Shown here in pieces: positions 1 through 6,822 of a stretch of DNA of 11,967 bases. Numbering within the stretch: the first letter of the stretch is position 1; every line of letters begins with the position of its first letter. The notes below the pieces were generated by a model, which ran no database searches, was not told where the DNA came from, and worked only from the letters and a program-made list of their open reading frames with translations. The position numbers and the translations under genes are program-made. Source of the DNA: Pseudopedobacter sp. (lineage in GTDB: Bacteria > Bacteroidota > Bacteroidia > Sphingobacteriales > Sphingobacteriaceae); contig JACMNZ010000037.1 of the NCBI GenBank assembly GCA_014378285.1, positions 1 through 11,967 on the forward strand, in the 5' to 3' direction.

Positions 1-94
1 GTTCAATAGTTTTTTCTAATGCGTCAAAATCAACGCTTCCATCCTCAAGAAAAGGCGTAACCATGGCTACCCCGGTTCCAAAAAATCTGCTCAT
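1..94 (-). CDS. dapA: 4-hydroxy-tetrahydrodipicolinate synthase, N-terminal fragment (runs off the left edge)
   Basis: Only the first 31 codons are inside the window. The translation begins MSRFFGTGVAMVTPF and continues with LEDGSVDFDALEKTIE, the typical start of DapA: a G-T-G-V-A-MVTPF strand opening the TIM barrel, then an acidic D-x-DAL helix. DapA condenses pyruvate with aspartate semialdehyde in the cytoplasm, the first committed step to diaminopimelate and lysine. The active-site lysine and tyrosine lie outside the window, so function cannot be checked. The start codon overlaps the stop of the upstream DUF6913 gene in an ATGA arrangement, so the two genes are almost surely co-transcribed and probably translationally coupled. 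Identification is by recognition of the N-terminal pattern only. Confidence 0.88.
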   Translation of the reverse strand, partial: MSRFFGTGVAMVTPFLEDGSVDFDALEKTIE

Positions 95-624
95 TTTATT
101 TTATCTAAATAGTATTTTAACTCGGTCGAAAAGCCTGTCATGCTGCGTTGGTTTGTAGCTAGCATAAAATCAAAAAAAGCGGAGTTTTTTTTGTTATAAG
201 CGCCAACTTTAAACAATGATTTTGATAATGCCGTAATGTAAACCAAGGGAAAACAGATTTCTGTACAAAGGTTTAAAAGAATATCAAATTCATTATTTAC
301 AAAGTTTTTAATCTTTTCTTTTTTGGGAATTAAATTCCACTCTACGTCTTCTAAAGAAATTAAATCTATGATGTTTGATTTCAGCTTTAAACTTTTATCA
401 GATATAAAACCCAATAATTTAACCTTCTTATTACCTCCAGATAAACTTTTCGCAATGTTTTCTGCTTCGGTTAATTGATTTTGGTTTTGGATATTTACTA
501 AAATACCGATGTTTTTAGCATCATTTAAAGACACAGACTTATTTTTACGCATCTGCTTTTTAATCTCTTGTTTTAACTGATGAAAGCCAAACCTTAAACG
601 TATTTGATTTATTAATTCAATCAT
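91..624 (-). CDS. DUF6913-type conserved protein of unknown function
   Basis: A 177-residue protein, probably cytoplasmic, with no signal peptide or membrane segment. The N-terminus (about 1-35) is basic and helical. A middle part has alternating short strands and helices (GILVNI near 40, VKLLGFISD near 68-76). The C-terminal half contains FDILLNLCTE and FPLVYITALSKSLFKVGAYN (about 113-144), the segment I associate with the Bacteroidota family DUF6913. Its biochemical role is not known to me. The gene ends in a 4-nt ATGA overlap with dapA and lies downstream of ligA on the same strand, separated by 143 nt with its own -7 box. I recall this gene beside dapA in other Bacteroidota, but that is memory, not shown here. 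Family call moderately sure; existence as a gene very sure. Confidence 0.82.
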   Translation of the reverse strand: MIELINQIRLRFGFHQLKQEIKKQMRKNKSVSLNDAKNIGILVNIQNQNQLTEAENIAKSLSGGNKKVKLLGFISDKSLKLKSNIIDLISLEDVEWNLIPKKEKIKNFVNNEFDILLNLCTEICFPLVYITALSKSLFKVGAYNKKNSAFFDFMLATNQRSMTGFSTELKYYLDKIK

Positions 625-638
625 TTATTTATTTTTAA

Positions 639-654
639 ATCGTTTAAAAACGAT
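639..654. repeat. Short inverted repeat in the DUF6913-dapA leader
   Basis: ATCGTTT and AAACGAT form perfect 7-bp arms around a 2-nt centre. The site lies between the predicted -7 box and the start codon, 15 nt upstream of the ATG. It could be an operator for a small dimeric regulator. The 2-nt centre is too tight for a normal RNA loop, although losing the inner pair would give one. Function is unknown. Confidence 0.4.
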
Positions 655-684
655 GTTTAAATTTTAATTATTGAAATAGGATTG

Positions 685-692
685 CAAAAGTA
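685..692 (-). promoter_or_regulatory. Bacteroidota -7 box for the DUF6913-dapA unit
   Basis: Read on the minus strand this is TACTTTTG, an exact match to the Bacteroidota primary-sigma -7 consensus TAnnTTTG, followed by C as often seen. No clear TTG -33 element lies at the expected distance. Transcription would start around 678-680, leaving a leader of roughly 55 nt before the start codon at 624; that leader contains the palindrome at 639-654. Confidence 0.55.
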
Positions 693-767
693 CTAAATAA
701 ATTAAAATTAATAGGCCGTTGATTATAACATAATCTTGAATGTTTCATTTCAAAGTTCGGTTTATAT

Positions 768-2783
768 TTATCCTTCAATCATTTCCAACAACTCTAAATC
801 AGTAATCATATCTATCTTTAATTTTTGGACCTTTTCTAACTTAGATGGGCCCACGTTTTCTCCGGCAACTAAATAGTTCAATTTTGGAGAAATACCACTT
901 AAGATTTTGCCTCCATTTGCTTCTATCATTTCTTTCAACTCATCACGGCTGTGATTTTCAAAAACTCCAGAAATGAGAAAAGTTTTTCCACTTAAATTTT
1001 CTGAAGCTAAAATGATTTCCTTTCCTTCTGTTTGAAAAGTTAAGCCTGCTTCTTTGAGTTTATTGATTTCCTCTACATGTTTTTCATTACCAAAATATTC
1101 TAAAATACTTTGCGCAATACGTTCTCCAATTTCATCGGCAGTAATTAATTCCTCAAAGGAAGCTTTCATGATGTTATCGATATTTTTAAAATGTTGCGCT
1201 AATTTTTTAGCAACTGTTGCACCCACATATCTTATTCCTAAACCAAAAAGCACTTTTTCAAAAGGCATTTTTTTAGATTTCTCAACTCCTTCAATTAAAT
1301 TAACAATTGATTTCTCACCAAAACGTTCTAAATTTTTTAGTTCGCTTTCACGATTTTTCAAATTGTAGATATCACTGATATGTTTTAATAATCCCTTCTG
1401 GAAAAACGCTTCAACGGTTTCTGCACCAATACCTTCAATATTCATTGCCTTGCGGCTGATAAAATGTTGCATTTTACCAACAATTTGTGGCGGACAAGCT
1501 TCATCGTTTGGACAATAATGTACTACTTCGCCTTCTTTTCTAATCAATTTAGTTCCACACTGAGGACAATTATGTATGTATTCGATTTTTTGAGCTCCAA
1601 CTAAACGCTTTTCTAAATTTACTTTGATAATTTTTGGGATGATTTCTCCACCTTTTTCAACCAAAACAGTATCATGCTCATGCAAATCTAACCGCTCCAT
1701 TTCATTTGCATTATGCAGCGTAGCTCGTTTTACAGTTGTGCCAGCCAATAAAACAGGTTTTAAATTGGCTACGGGTGTGACTGCACCTGTCCGCCCAACT
1801 TGATAAGTCACCCTTTCTAAAACCGTTTCTACTTCTTGGGCTTTGTATTTATAGCTAATTGCCCAACGGGGCGATTTTGCCGTGAAACCTAATTCTTGTT
1901 GTTGGGCGTAACTATTTACCTTCAACACAATTCCGTCAATATCATAACTTAGTTTAAAACGCTTCTCGTCCCATTCTGAAATAAAGGATAAAACATCTTG
2001 AATGTTATCGCACAATCTGCTTTCTTCCGAGATTTTGAAACCCCAATTTTTCACGGCTTGTAAACTTTCCCAATGTGTTTTAAAAGGGTTTTTATCGCTG
2101 TAAAAGAAATATAGAAAACAATCTAAAGGGCGTTTGGCAACTTCTGCCGAGTCTTGCATTTTTACCGTTCCTGAAGCAAAGTTCCTAGGATTTGCAAAAG
2201 CTACTTCGCCGTTTTCTAAGCGCTCTTCGTTAAGCTTTTCAAATGCTGCTTTGTGCATAAAAACCTCACCACGTATATCAAAATCATCTGGCAAATTTTT
2301 ACCTGAAACTTGAGTTGGAATGGTACGGATCGTTTTTACGTTTGCAGTTACTTCATCTCCTTTTGTACCATCACCACGGGTAACTCCTCTTAATAATTTG
2401 CCATTTTGGTAAGTTAGACTCATGGATAAACCATCAAACTTTAGCTCGCAAACATATTCGAAATCATCGCCTATGGCTTTACGAATTCTTTGGTCAAAAT
2501 CTATTAAATCTTGCTCATTATAAGTGTTTCCTAAACTCATCATTGGCCATTTGTGTACAATGGTTTTAAAGTTTTTGGTAATTTCTCCGCCTACTTTTTG
2601 GGTGGGAGAATCTGGATTTAAAAATTGTGGATTTAATTTCTCTAAAGCTTCTAATTCTTTCAGTTTCTGATCAAAATCATAATCAGAAGTAGAAGGCATT
2701 GCCAATACATAATAATTGTAATTGTGCTGTTTTAATTCATGCACAAGGGTATCTATTTGGTCTTTTGTATCAAAAAGCGACAT
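768..2783 (-). CDS. ligA: NAD-dependent DNA ligase LigA
   Basis: The protein has 671 residues, the normal full length for LigA. It seals nicks in replication and repair using NAD+ as AMP donor. Domain order is complete. The Ia domain is near 5-70 (NYYVL and SDYDFD for NMN binding; the usual Tyr of the DAEYD motif is Phe37 here). The adenylation domain has the catalytic motif K115-F-D-G and later DIDGIVLKVN (281-290). The OB fold is about 320-400 (YQVGRTGAVTPVA). A four-cysteine zinc finger comprises C406, C409, C424 and C430. Helix-hairpin-helix repeats span about 440-570 (IEGIGAET, GLGIRYVGATVA), and a BRCT domain spans about 594-671 (LSGKTFLISG to the end). It is the essential replicative ligase in bacteria. 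The start ATG at 2783 sits 5 nt downstream of a -7-like box. No truncation or missing catalytic residue. Confidence 0.97.
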   Translation of the reverse strand: MSLFDTKDQIDTLVHELKQHNYNYYVLAMPSTSDYDFDQKLKELEALEKLNPQFLNPDSPTQKVGGEITKNFKTIVHKWPMMSLGNTYNEQDLIDFDQRIRKAIGDDFEYVCELKFDGLSMSLTYQNGKLLRGVTRGDGTKGDEVTANVKTIRTIPTQVSGKNLPDDFDIRGEVFMHKAAFEKLNEERLENGEVAFANPRNFASGTVKMQDSAEVAKRPLDCFLYFFYSDKNPFKTHWESLQAVKNWGFKISEESRLCDNIQDVLSFISEWDEKRFKLSYDIDGIVLKVNSYAQQQELGFTAKSPRWAISYKYKAQEVETVLERVTYQVGRTGAVTPVANLKPVLLAGTTVKRATLHNANEMERLDLHEHDTVLVEKGGEIIPKIIKVNLEKRLVGAQKIEYIHNCPQCGTKLIRKEGEVVHYCPNDEACPPQIVGKMQHFISRKAMNIEGIGAETVEAFFQKGLLKHISDIYNLKNRESELKNLERFGEKSIVNLIEGVEKSKKMPFEKVLFGLGIRYVGATVAKKLAQHFKNIDNIMKASFEELITADEIGERIAQSILEYFGNEKHVEEINKLKEAGLTFQTEGKEIILASENLSGKTFLISGVFENHSRDELKEMIEANGGKILSGISPKLNYLVAGENVGPSKLEKVQKLKIDMITDLELLEMIEG

Positions 2784-2788
2784 GGCAA

Positions 2789-2796
2789 CGAAGATA
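2789..2796 (-). promoter_or_regulatory. Candidate -7 box for ligA, possibly near-leaderless
   Basis: On the minus strand the bases read TATCTTCG, one mismatch from TAnnTTTG. The box ends only 5 nt before the ligA ATG, so a start at the usual distance would fall on or beside the start codon. No convincing -33 element was found. Confidence 0.35.
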
Positions 2797-2830
2797 CATT
2801 TTTGGGAGATTAAATTTAGTTTTCATTATC

Positions 2831-2874
2831 ATTTCAAAATATATATTTTATTGAATTCTTGAATATTTCAAAAT
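2831..2874. repeat. Direct repeats of ATTTCAAAAT around a 14-bp AT palindrome
   Basis: ATTTCAAAAT occurs at 2831-2840 and again at 2865-2874, 34 bp apart. Between them is a perfect 14-bp palindrome (AAAATAT followed by ATATTTT) at 2836-2849. The cluster lies between the divergent ligA and secreted-protein genes and could take part in control of either. In such AT-rich DNA chance is a real alternative. Confidence 0.35.
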
Positions 2875-2905
2875 GTTTTTTAGTTTAGTTGTATCTATTG
2901 AATTT

Positions 2906-4861
2906 ATGAAATTTTTACTCCTGTTATCATTTGTCTTTCTTTTTGGTAATTATTCCATGGCGGCAGATGAAACTATTACATCTGGTTCATTCATAATAAA
3001 TTTAGGAGTTGTGCCTCAAACTATCCAAAACGGTTTAAAACCCTACGGATTAGTTTATGATATGCTAAAAAATTATAAAGTTCCGATTAAATGGGTAATA
3101 AATCAAACCAAAGAAAGAGATGATGTTGACTTTATTCTTAACGGGACTTCTTATAGGGGTGGTGCTTTTATCATTTTAACTAAATATCGTACAAAAGAGG
3201 TTAATGATGTTATAAATAGTTGGTTAGCTAAAGGGATTGTTGGAGAAACTAGCACAACCGATTTTAAAGTTAATATTTATTCTACATTAAGCTACGCACC
3301 AAGATGGACAATAGACAAAACGGCTGGAGATTTAGTAACTCCTTTTTTTGTTAATGCAGGTATTCCCCCTGATGCTCATGGTGGAGAATTTCGTACAAAC
3401 TGGAAGAATCCCTCTCAATTAACCGTTTGTGATGATATTTTTGTTTTGCCACACGCAGATCCAAGTTTTGCTACCCATAAAAACTTATTAGCGTGGAATA
3501 GAGATTTTAAAGGTGCAATTTGGGCCGGTTGTCACGCCGTAAGTGTATTAGAAAACATTAGTTTAAATTTCCTAACTACTACTGGTATGGTTTCTTATCA
3601 ATCGCATCCGCCAAATGGAGTTGTCCCATTTACATATAGTATTCCAGGTAACCCAGTTATGCAATTTATAGGTAGCCAGGATGGAGCTAGTCAAAATGGA
3701 TCGGAAGCAACTTATTTGCCAAAAATTGGTAGCCAGTGGAATGCAAAAGCCATCTTATTAATTAAAGATACTAAACATCCTAGTATCCCAAGGTTATCAT
3801 CTGGACCAGCTGCTAGTGTTGTATTGGGAAGAGGATTTGATGATGATACCCGAGGTTGGGTGATGTATCAAGGAGGACATTTTCATAATGGTTCTGCAAA
3901 TTCTTCTAGTGCATTTGGTGGGGCACCTTTTGGGCCAGACCATGTTGCTTTACAAAGAGCTTTTTTTAATTTTTCTTTAATGTCTATTGCAGATAAGCAA
4001 GGTAGCGTAGCGCCCAACATTATTGCACCAAAAGGAATGCTTTCTGGTACTGATTATCCCATAACCTTTGAGCTTCCGGCTGGCAAAAATATCAATGATT
4101 ATAAAATAGAATGGTTTACTTCTTCAGGTTTTATCAAGACCGATCCAACAAAGAAAGAAATTCAGTTTGAGCCTCCTGCTGGTAGTAAAACAGAAGTTGT
4201 ATTAATATCTTTGGTTTTAACCGATGATTGTGGAAGGCAATATTTTTCTACCCTTAGCTTAAATGTAACGTGTCTTCCTCCGGCAATTCCGCCAGTAATT
4301 GATATAGAGTCAAATTTATTGGATGATAAACTTACCTATACCATTGGTTTTAAACTAGACTATGATAAAGATGGTTTTTCTAAACAATGGAAAGTTTCTT
4401 CAGGTGAAATTATTGGGGCATCAAACCAGAATCAGATTACTTTTAAACCATCAACTTCTGCTTCAAACACTTTGTTAACTATTACTTTAACATTAGTAGA
4501 TAACTGCCAAAACGTAATAGAAGTTAGTAAAACCGTACGGGTTAACCATGTGATATTAAATAATGGTAAAATTACTGCCGTTAAATTAGTTTCTGCTAAT
4601 TCAGATGGTAATGGCCATGATTATTTGTTTATCGAGAATCTTCAATTATACATTAATAATAAAGTCTCCATTTTTAATAGATGGGGTAATGAGATAAAGT
4701 TGTTTGAAAGATATGATAACGAAAATATAATATTTGACGGTAGAGGTAAAAATGGGCAACCAGTACCAGATGGGGTTTACTATTATATGATAGAAATTAA
4801 CGACCCTAATTACTCAACGGAAGTATCCTATATAAAAGGATTTTTTGTTTTAAAGCGCTAG
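2906..4861 (+). CDS. Secreted multidomain protein with T9SS type-B (gliding-motility-associated) C-terminal sorting domain
   Basis: An upstream in-frame ATG exists at 2873 (662 aa), but the ATG at 2906 (651 aa) gives a clean signal peptide, MKFLLLLSFVFLFGNYSMA, so I prefer it. Residue numbers here count from 2873. The N-terminal 340 residues resemble no enzyme I can name firmly. They contain YGLVYDML (59-66), RGGAFII (95-101), AGCHAVSVLE (218-227) and GGHFHNG (334-340), a layout suggestive of a class-I glutamine-amidotransferase or ThuA-like fold. Two Ig/PKD-like segments follow (about 380-467 and 470-557), each with cysteines near its end (C453, C467, C545). Residues about 562-662 are the type-B sorting domain: IFNRWGNEI, FDGRGKNGQPVPDGVYYYMI and a terminal KGFFVLKR. 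The protein should cross the inner membrane by Sec and the outer membrane by T9SS, ending on the surface or outside. It is followed after 1 nt by a PorP/SprF gene, its likely partner. Substrate unknown. Confidence 0.87.
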   Translation: MKFLLLLSFVFLFGNYSMAADETITSGSFIINLGVVPQTIQNGLKPYGLVYDMLKNYKVPIKWVINQTKERDDVDFILNGTSYRGGAFIILTKYRTKEVNDVINSWLAKGIVGETSTTDFKVNIYSTLSYAPRWTIDKTAGDLVTPFFVNAGIPPDAHGGEFRTNWKNPSQLTVCDDIFVLPHADPSFATHKNLLAWNRDFKGAIWAGCHAVSVLENISLNFLTTTGMVSYQSHPPNGVVPFTYSIPGNPVMQFIGSQDGASQNGSEATYLPKIGSQWNAKAILLIKDTKHPSIPRLSSGPAASVVLGRGFDDDTRGWVMYQGGHFHNGSANSSSAFGGAPFGPDHVALQRAFFNFSLMSIADKQGSVAPNIIAPKGMLSGTDYPITFELPAGKNINDYKIEWFTSSGFIKTDPTKKEIQFEPPAGSKTEVVLISLVLTDDCGRQYFSTLSLNVTCLPPAIPPVIDIESNLLDDKLTYTIGFKLDYDKDGFSKQWKVSSGEIIGASNQNQITFKPSTSASNTLLTITLTLVDNCQNVIEVSKTVRVNHVILNNGKITAVKLVSANSDGNGHDYLFIENLQLYINNKVSIFNRWGNEIKLFERYDNENIIFDGRGKNGQPVPDGVYYYMIEINDPNYSTEVSYIKGFFVLKR

Positions 4862-4862
4862 C

Positions 4863-5762
4863 ATGAAATATATTTTTTCTTTTTTATTCATGCTTATGTT
4901 TTCTTTAACTCAAGCGCAACAACATCCCATTTTTACGCAATATATGTTTAATGGTTTAGCGATTAATCCGGCATACTCTGCTGTTGATGATTATTTAAAT
5001 GCCACAATGATTGCTAGAAAACAATGGAGCGGTTTTGAAGGTGCACCTAACACACAAACGCTAACTGTACATTCGCCTTTTAGAGAAGGTGGTAGTGGCT
5101 CTTTTGGAGTTTTTTTGCTAAACGACGAGATTGGACAGGTAATAGCAGAAAGAGGTATATTTTTAAGTGGCGCAAAAAAAGTTAGGCTAAGACAAAATCT
5201 TTACCTAGCTGGAGGTATTAGCGGTGGTTTTACAAATTTTAGAGCAGATTACAGTCAATTAGATGATACTGGGCAAGATGCTATTTTTACAGATCAAAAT
5301 GATAAGAGTTTAAATTTCGGTATTGGTGCAATGCTTTTTTCCGATAGGTTTTTTGTTGGCTTATCATCTCCATTTTTTAGTACACTGGCAATAAATAATA
5401 ACAACATCAATCCTAGTAGTAATTTACCGTATTTTGCACTTCAAGGTGGTTTTCTAGTCGATTTTAATAGTTTAATTAAGTTTAAACCAAGTTTTCTTGT
5501 TAAATATGTTAAGAATGCTCCAATACAAGCAGATTTAAATGCTAATTTTTATATTACCAGAGTTTTAGGATTAGGTGTGTCTTGGCGTTCTTTTGACTCT
5601 ATAGACTTATTAGCTCAAATTCAGATAACAAAAAACATCGAACTTGGTTATGCATACGATTTTACGAATACAAGTTTGCAGAGAGCTCAAAGCGGAACAC
5701 ATGAAATTATGTTGCGCTATCGATTAATTAAAGGTCCAGTAGCAGAACGTTGCTATTTTTAA
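4863..5762 (+). CDS. PorP/SprF family type IX secretion system outer-membrane protein
   Basis: The protein has 299 residues, the usual length for this family. It begins with a signal peptide (MKYIFSFLFMLMFSLTQA, then QQHP). The family hallmarks follow at once: FTQYMFNGLAINPAYSA (24-40) and RKQWSGFEGAPNTQTL (52-67). The rest is alternating beta strands ending in HEIMLRYRL, typical of an outer-membrane barrel. Known members are the PorP protein of the gingipain secretion machinery and SprF, needed to place the adhesin SprB on the surface in gliding bacteria. Paralogues next to type-B substrates are thought to serve one substrate each. Here the gene starts 1 nt after the stop of such a substrate, which supports a dedicated pair in one operon. 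It could instead be a core PorP copy, but no porK, porL, porM or porN genes are nearby. Confidence 0.92.
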   Translation: MKYIFSFLFMLMFSLTQAQQHPIFTQYMFNGLAINPAYSAVDDYLNATMIARKQWSGFEGAPNTQTLTVHSPFREGGSGSFGVFLLNDEIGQVIAERGIFLSGAKKVRLRQNLYLAGGISGGFTNFRADYSQLDDTGQDAIFTDQNDKSLNFGIGAMLFSDRFFVGLSSPFFSTLAINNNNINPSSNLPYFALQGGFLVDFNSLIKFKPSFLVKYVKNAPIQADLNANFYITRVLGLGVSWRSFDSIDLLAQIQITKNIELGYAYDFTNTSLQRAQSGTHEIMLRYRLIKGPVAERCYF

Positions 5763-5783
5763 CTTGTATTCCTAAACCTGTTT

Positions 5784-5885
5784 TTAGTTTTGCGTAACCG
5801 GTTTTTCTTTCTGGTATTTTTTCTCAGGATAAGAACTTTCGCTACCCTCAATCTGAAATATCATTTTAGCCACAAACCAATTCAT
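5784..5885 (-). pseudogene. Short frame resembling the N-terminus of DUF4288 proteins, apparently truncated
   Basis: A 33-codon frame starts 11 nt after the end of the LiaF-like gene, on the same strand. It begins MNWFVAKMIFQI, which resembles the opening of DUF4288 proteins as I remember them (MNW, aromatic, AK, then a strand). Those proteins are about 90-100 residues; here the frame becomes polar and lysine-rich (SYPEKKYQKEKPVTQN) and stops 21 nt short of the convergent PorP/SprF gene. The other two frames give no continuation, so a simple frameshift is not seen. It may be a gene cut by rearrangement, a genuine small protein, or a chance frame. The family link rests on only about 12 residues. 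Confidence 0.35.
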
Positions 5886-5896
5886 CTGATTATGAT

Positions 5897-6712
5897 TTAA
5901 TAATTTCTGATATCTATACCTGCAAAAATTGAAGTGCCTTTGATCAACAAAACCTTGCTCCTATCAGGCAAAACTTGTACTAAAGATCTCTTATCCTTTA
6001 CTCCGGCAAAAATTGCAAACATTTCTGTCACTACATCCCAAGTTGGTGGAATGATGATTTTAGTGCCTCCCATAATTTGGGTAACATCTAATACTACAGT
6101 TCCGCTAATATCTGCATGAGTAAAATTAATCTCGCAGCCCCCCATAATTGTTACTATTTCTCCCCCTTTAAAACTTTTTGAAAGGATATTTTTCTTTGTT
6201 CCACCAAAAACAGATACACTGTCTAAATATTCGTCGCCTGTAGTGCGGTGGTTTTCATCAGCTACAGGCTCTTCATTTTTTGGTAATTGACTATCAAAAT
6301 TTTGGGATGTAGTTTGATAAGCAGGATCAAAGTTTTCTTTCCATCTTTTTCGTTTTCCGCCTTGGTAATTATCTCCTTTAAAACCCTTCCCAATTATAAA
6401 CCATATCCCTATACCAATTAAAATAATTGGCCAAGTTACATTGCCAACATTCCAGGCGGGATTAACTTTTTCTAAAAGAAAAACTCCTCCAATCAAAATC
6501 ATAATAAACGAACCCGACCTTTTGAAGTTATGTTTAATCCCACTTGCAATTCCAATTACGATTAATATCATTGGCCAACTAAATAGCCAAGAAGGGAATT
6601 GGATTAAATTAAATTGCTTAATTAATAAAGCAACACCAATTAAAAGTATTGCACCCCCTAAGATTTTCTTTCCATTAGGATTTGGGTTTCTTTTTATATC
6701 TTGATTTTCCAT
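5897..6712 (-). CDS. LiaF-like transmembrane protein (LiaI/LiaF-type TM region plus LiaF-like C-terminal domain)
   Basis: A 271-residue inner-membrane protein. Four hydrophobic helices lie at about 16-34, 43-59, 67-81 and 93-108, with repeated G-x-x-L-L-I-G and WP-I-LI patterns (SWPMILIVIGI, TWPIILIGIGI) typical of the DUF5668/LiaI-LiaF membrane unit. A charged linker (110-160) leads to a soluble C-terminal domain (162-271) with the repeating strands VSVFGGTKKNI, VTIMGGCEINF and TQIMGGTKIIIPPTWDV, as in LiaF C-terminal (cell-wall-active antibiotics response) domains. In Firmicutes LiaF restrains the LiaRS envelope-stress kinase. Bacteroidota homologues are poorly understood and often sit by LytTR regulators, none of which is in this window. 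The 110-nt upstream gap carries spaced ACCGA repeats that could be an operator. Envelope-stress function is inferred from the family. Confidence 0.88.
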   Translation of the reverse strand: MENQDIKRNPNPNGKKILGGAILLIGVALLIKQFNLIQFPSWLFSWPMILIVIGIASGIKHNFKRSGSFIMILIGGVFLLEKVNPAWNVGNVTWPIILIGIGIWFIIGKGFKGDNYQGGKRKRWKENFDPAYQTTSQNFDSQLPKNEEPVADENHRTTGDEYLDSVSVFGGTKKNILSKSFKGGEIVTIMGGCEINFTHADISGTVVLDVTQIMGGTKIIIPPTWDVVTEMFAIFAGVKDKRSLVQVLPDRSKVLLIKGTSIFAGIDIRNY

Positions 6713-6769
6713 TTTTATATAATTTATAGGATAAATGTACAGGCTTTTTAAAAACTGAGGAATTGAAAT

Positions 6770-6816
6770 CCGACAAGCGGTAGTAAAAAATCGGTGAAAT
6801 GTGTTATTTAGTCGGT
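6770..6816 (-). promoter_or_regulatory. Spaced ACCGA repeats upstream of the LiaF-like gene, candidate regulator site
   Basis: On the minus strand ACCGA occurs at 6816-6812 and again at 6795-6791, exactly 21 bp apart, followed by ACCGC at 6781-6777 and CGG at 6772-6770. Direct repeats one per two helical turns fit the spacing known for LytTR-type response regulators. The block ends 58 nt before the start codon at 6712. A weak -7-like TACATTTA lies at 6732-6739, between repeats and gene, a sensible position for an activator site. The regulator itself is not in the window. Confidence 0.4.
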
Positions 6817-6822
6817 AAAAAC

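Noticed and set aside
1054..1368. Plus-strand open frame inside ligA
   Set aside because: It is antisense to the zinc-finger/HhH/BRCT region of an intact ligA and has no protein-like pattern.
2873..2905. Upstream in-frame ATG for the T9SS substrate
   Set aside because: The extra 11 residues (MFFSLVVSIEF) precede a complete signal peptide that starts properly with MKF at 2906, and the 2873 ATG lies inside the ATTTCAAAAT direct repeat.
5772..5787. Terminator for the T9SS pair (CTAAA and TTTAG arms)
   Set aside because: The stem is only 5 bp and AT-rich with no clear U-tract, too weak to support.
5934..6704. Two plus-strand open frames antisense to the LiaF-like gene
   Set aside because: The minus-strand gene has clear membrane helices and family motifs; the antisense frames are its by-products.
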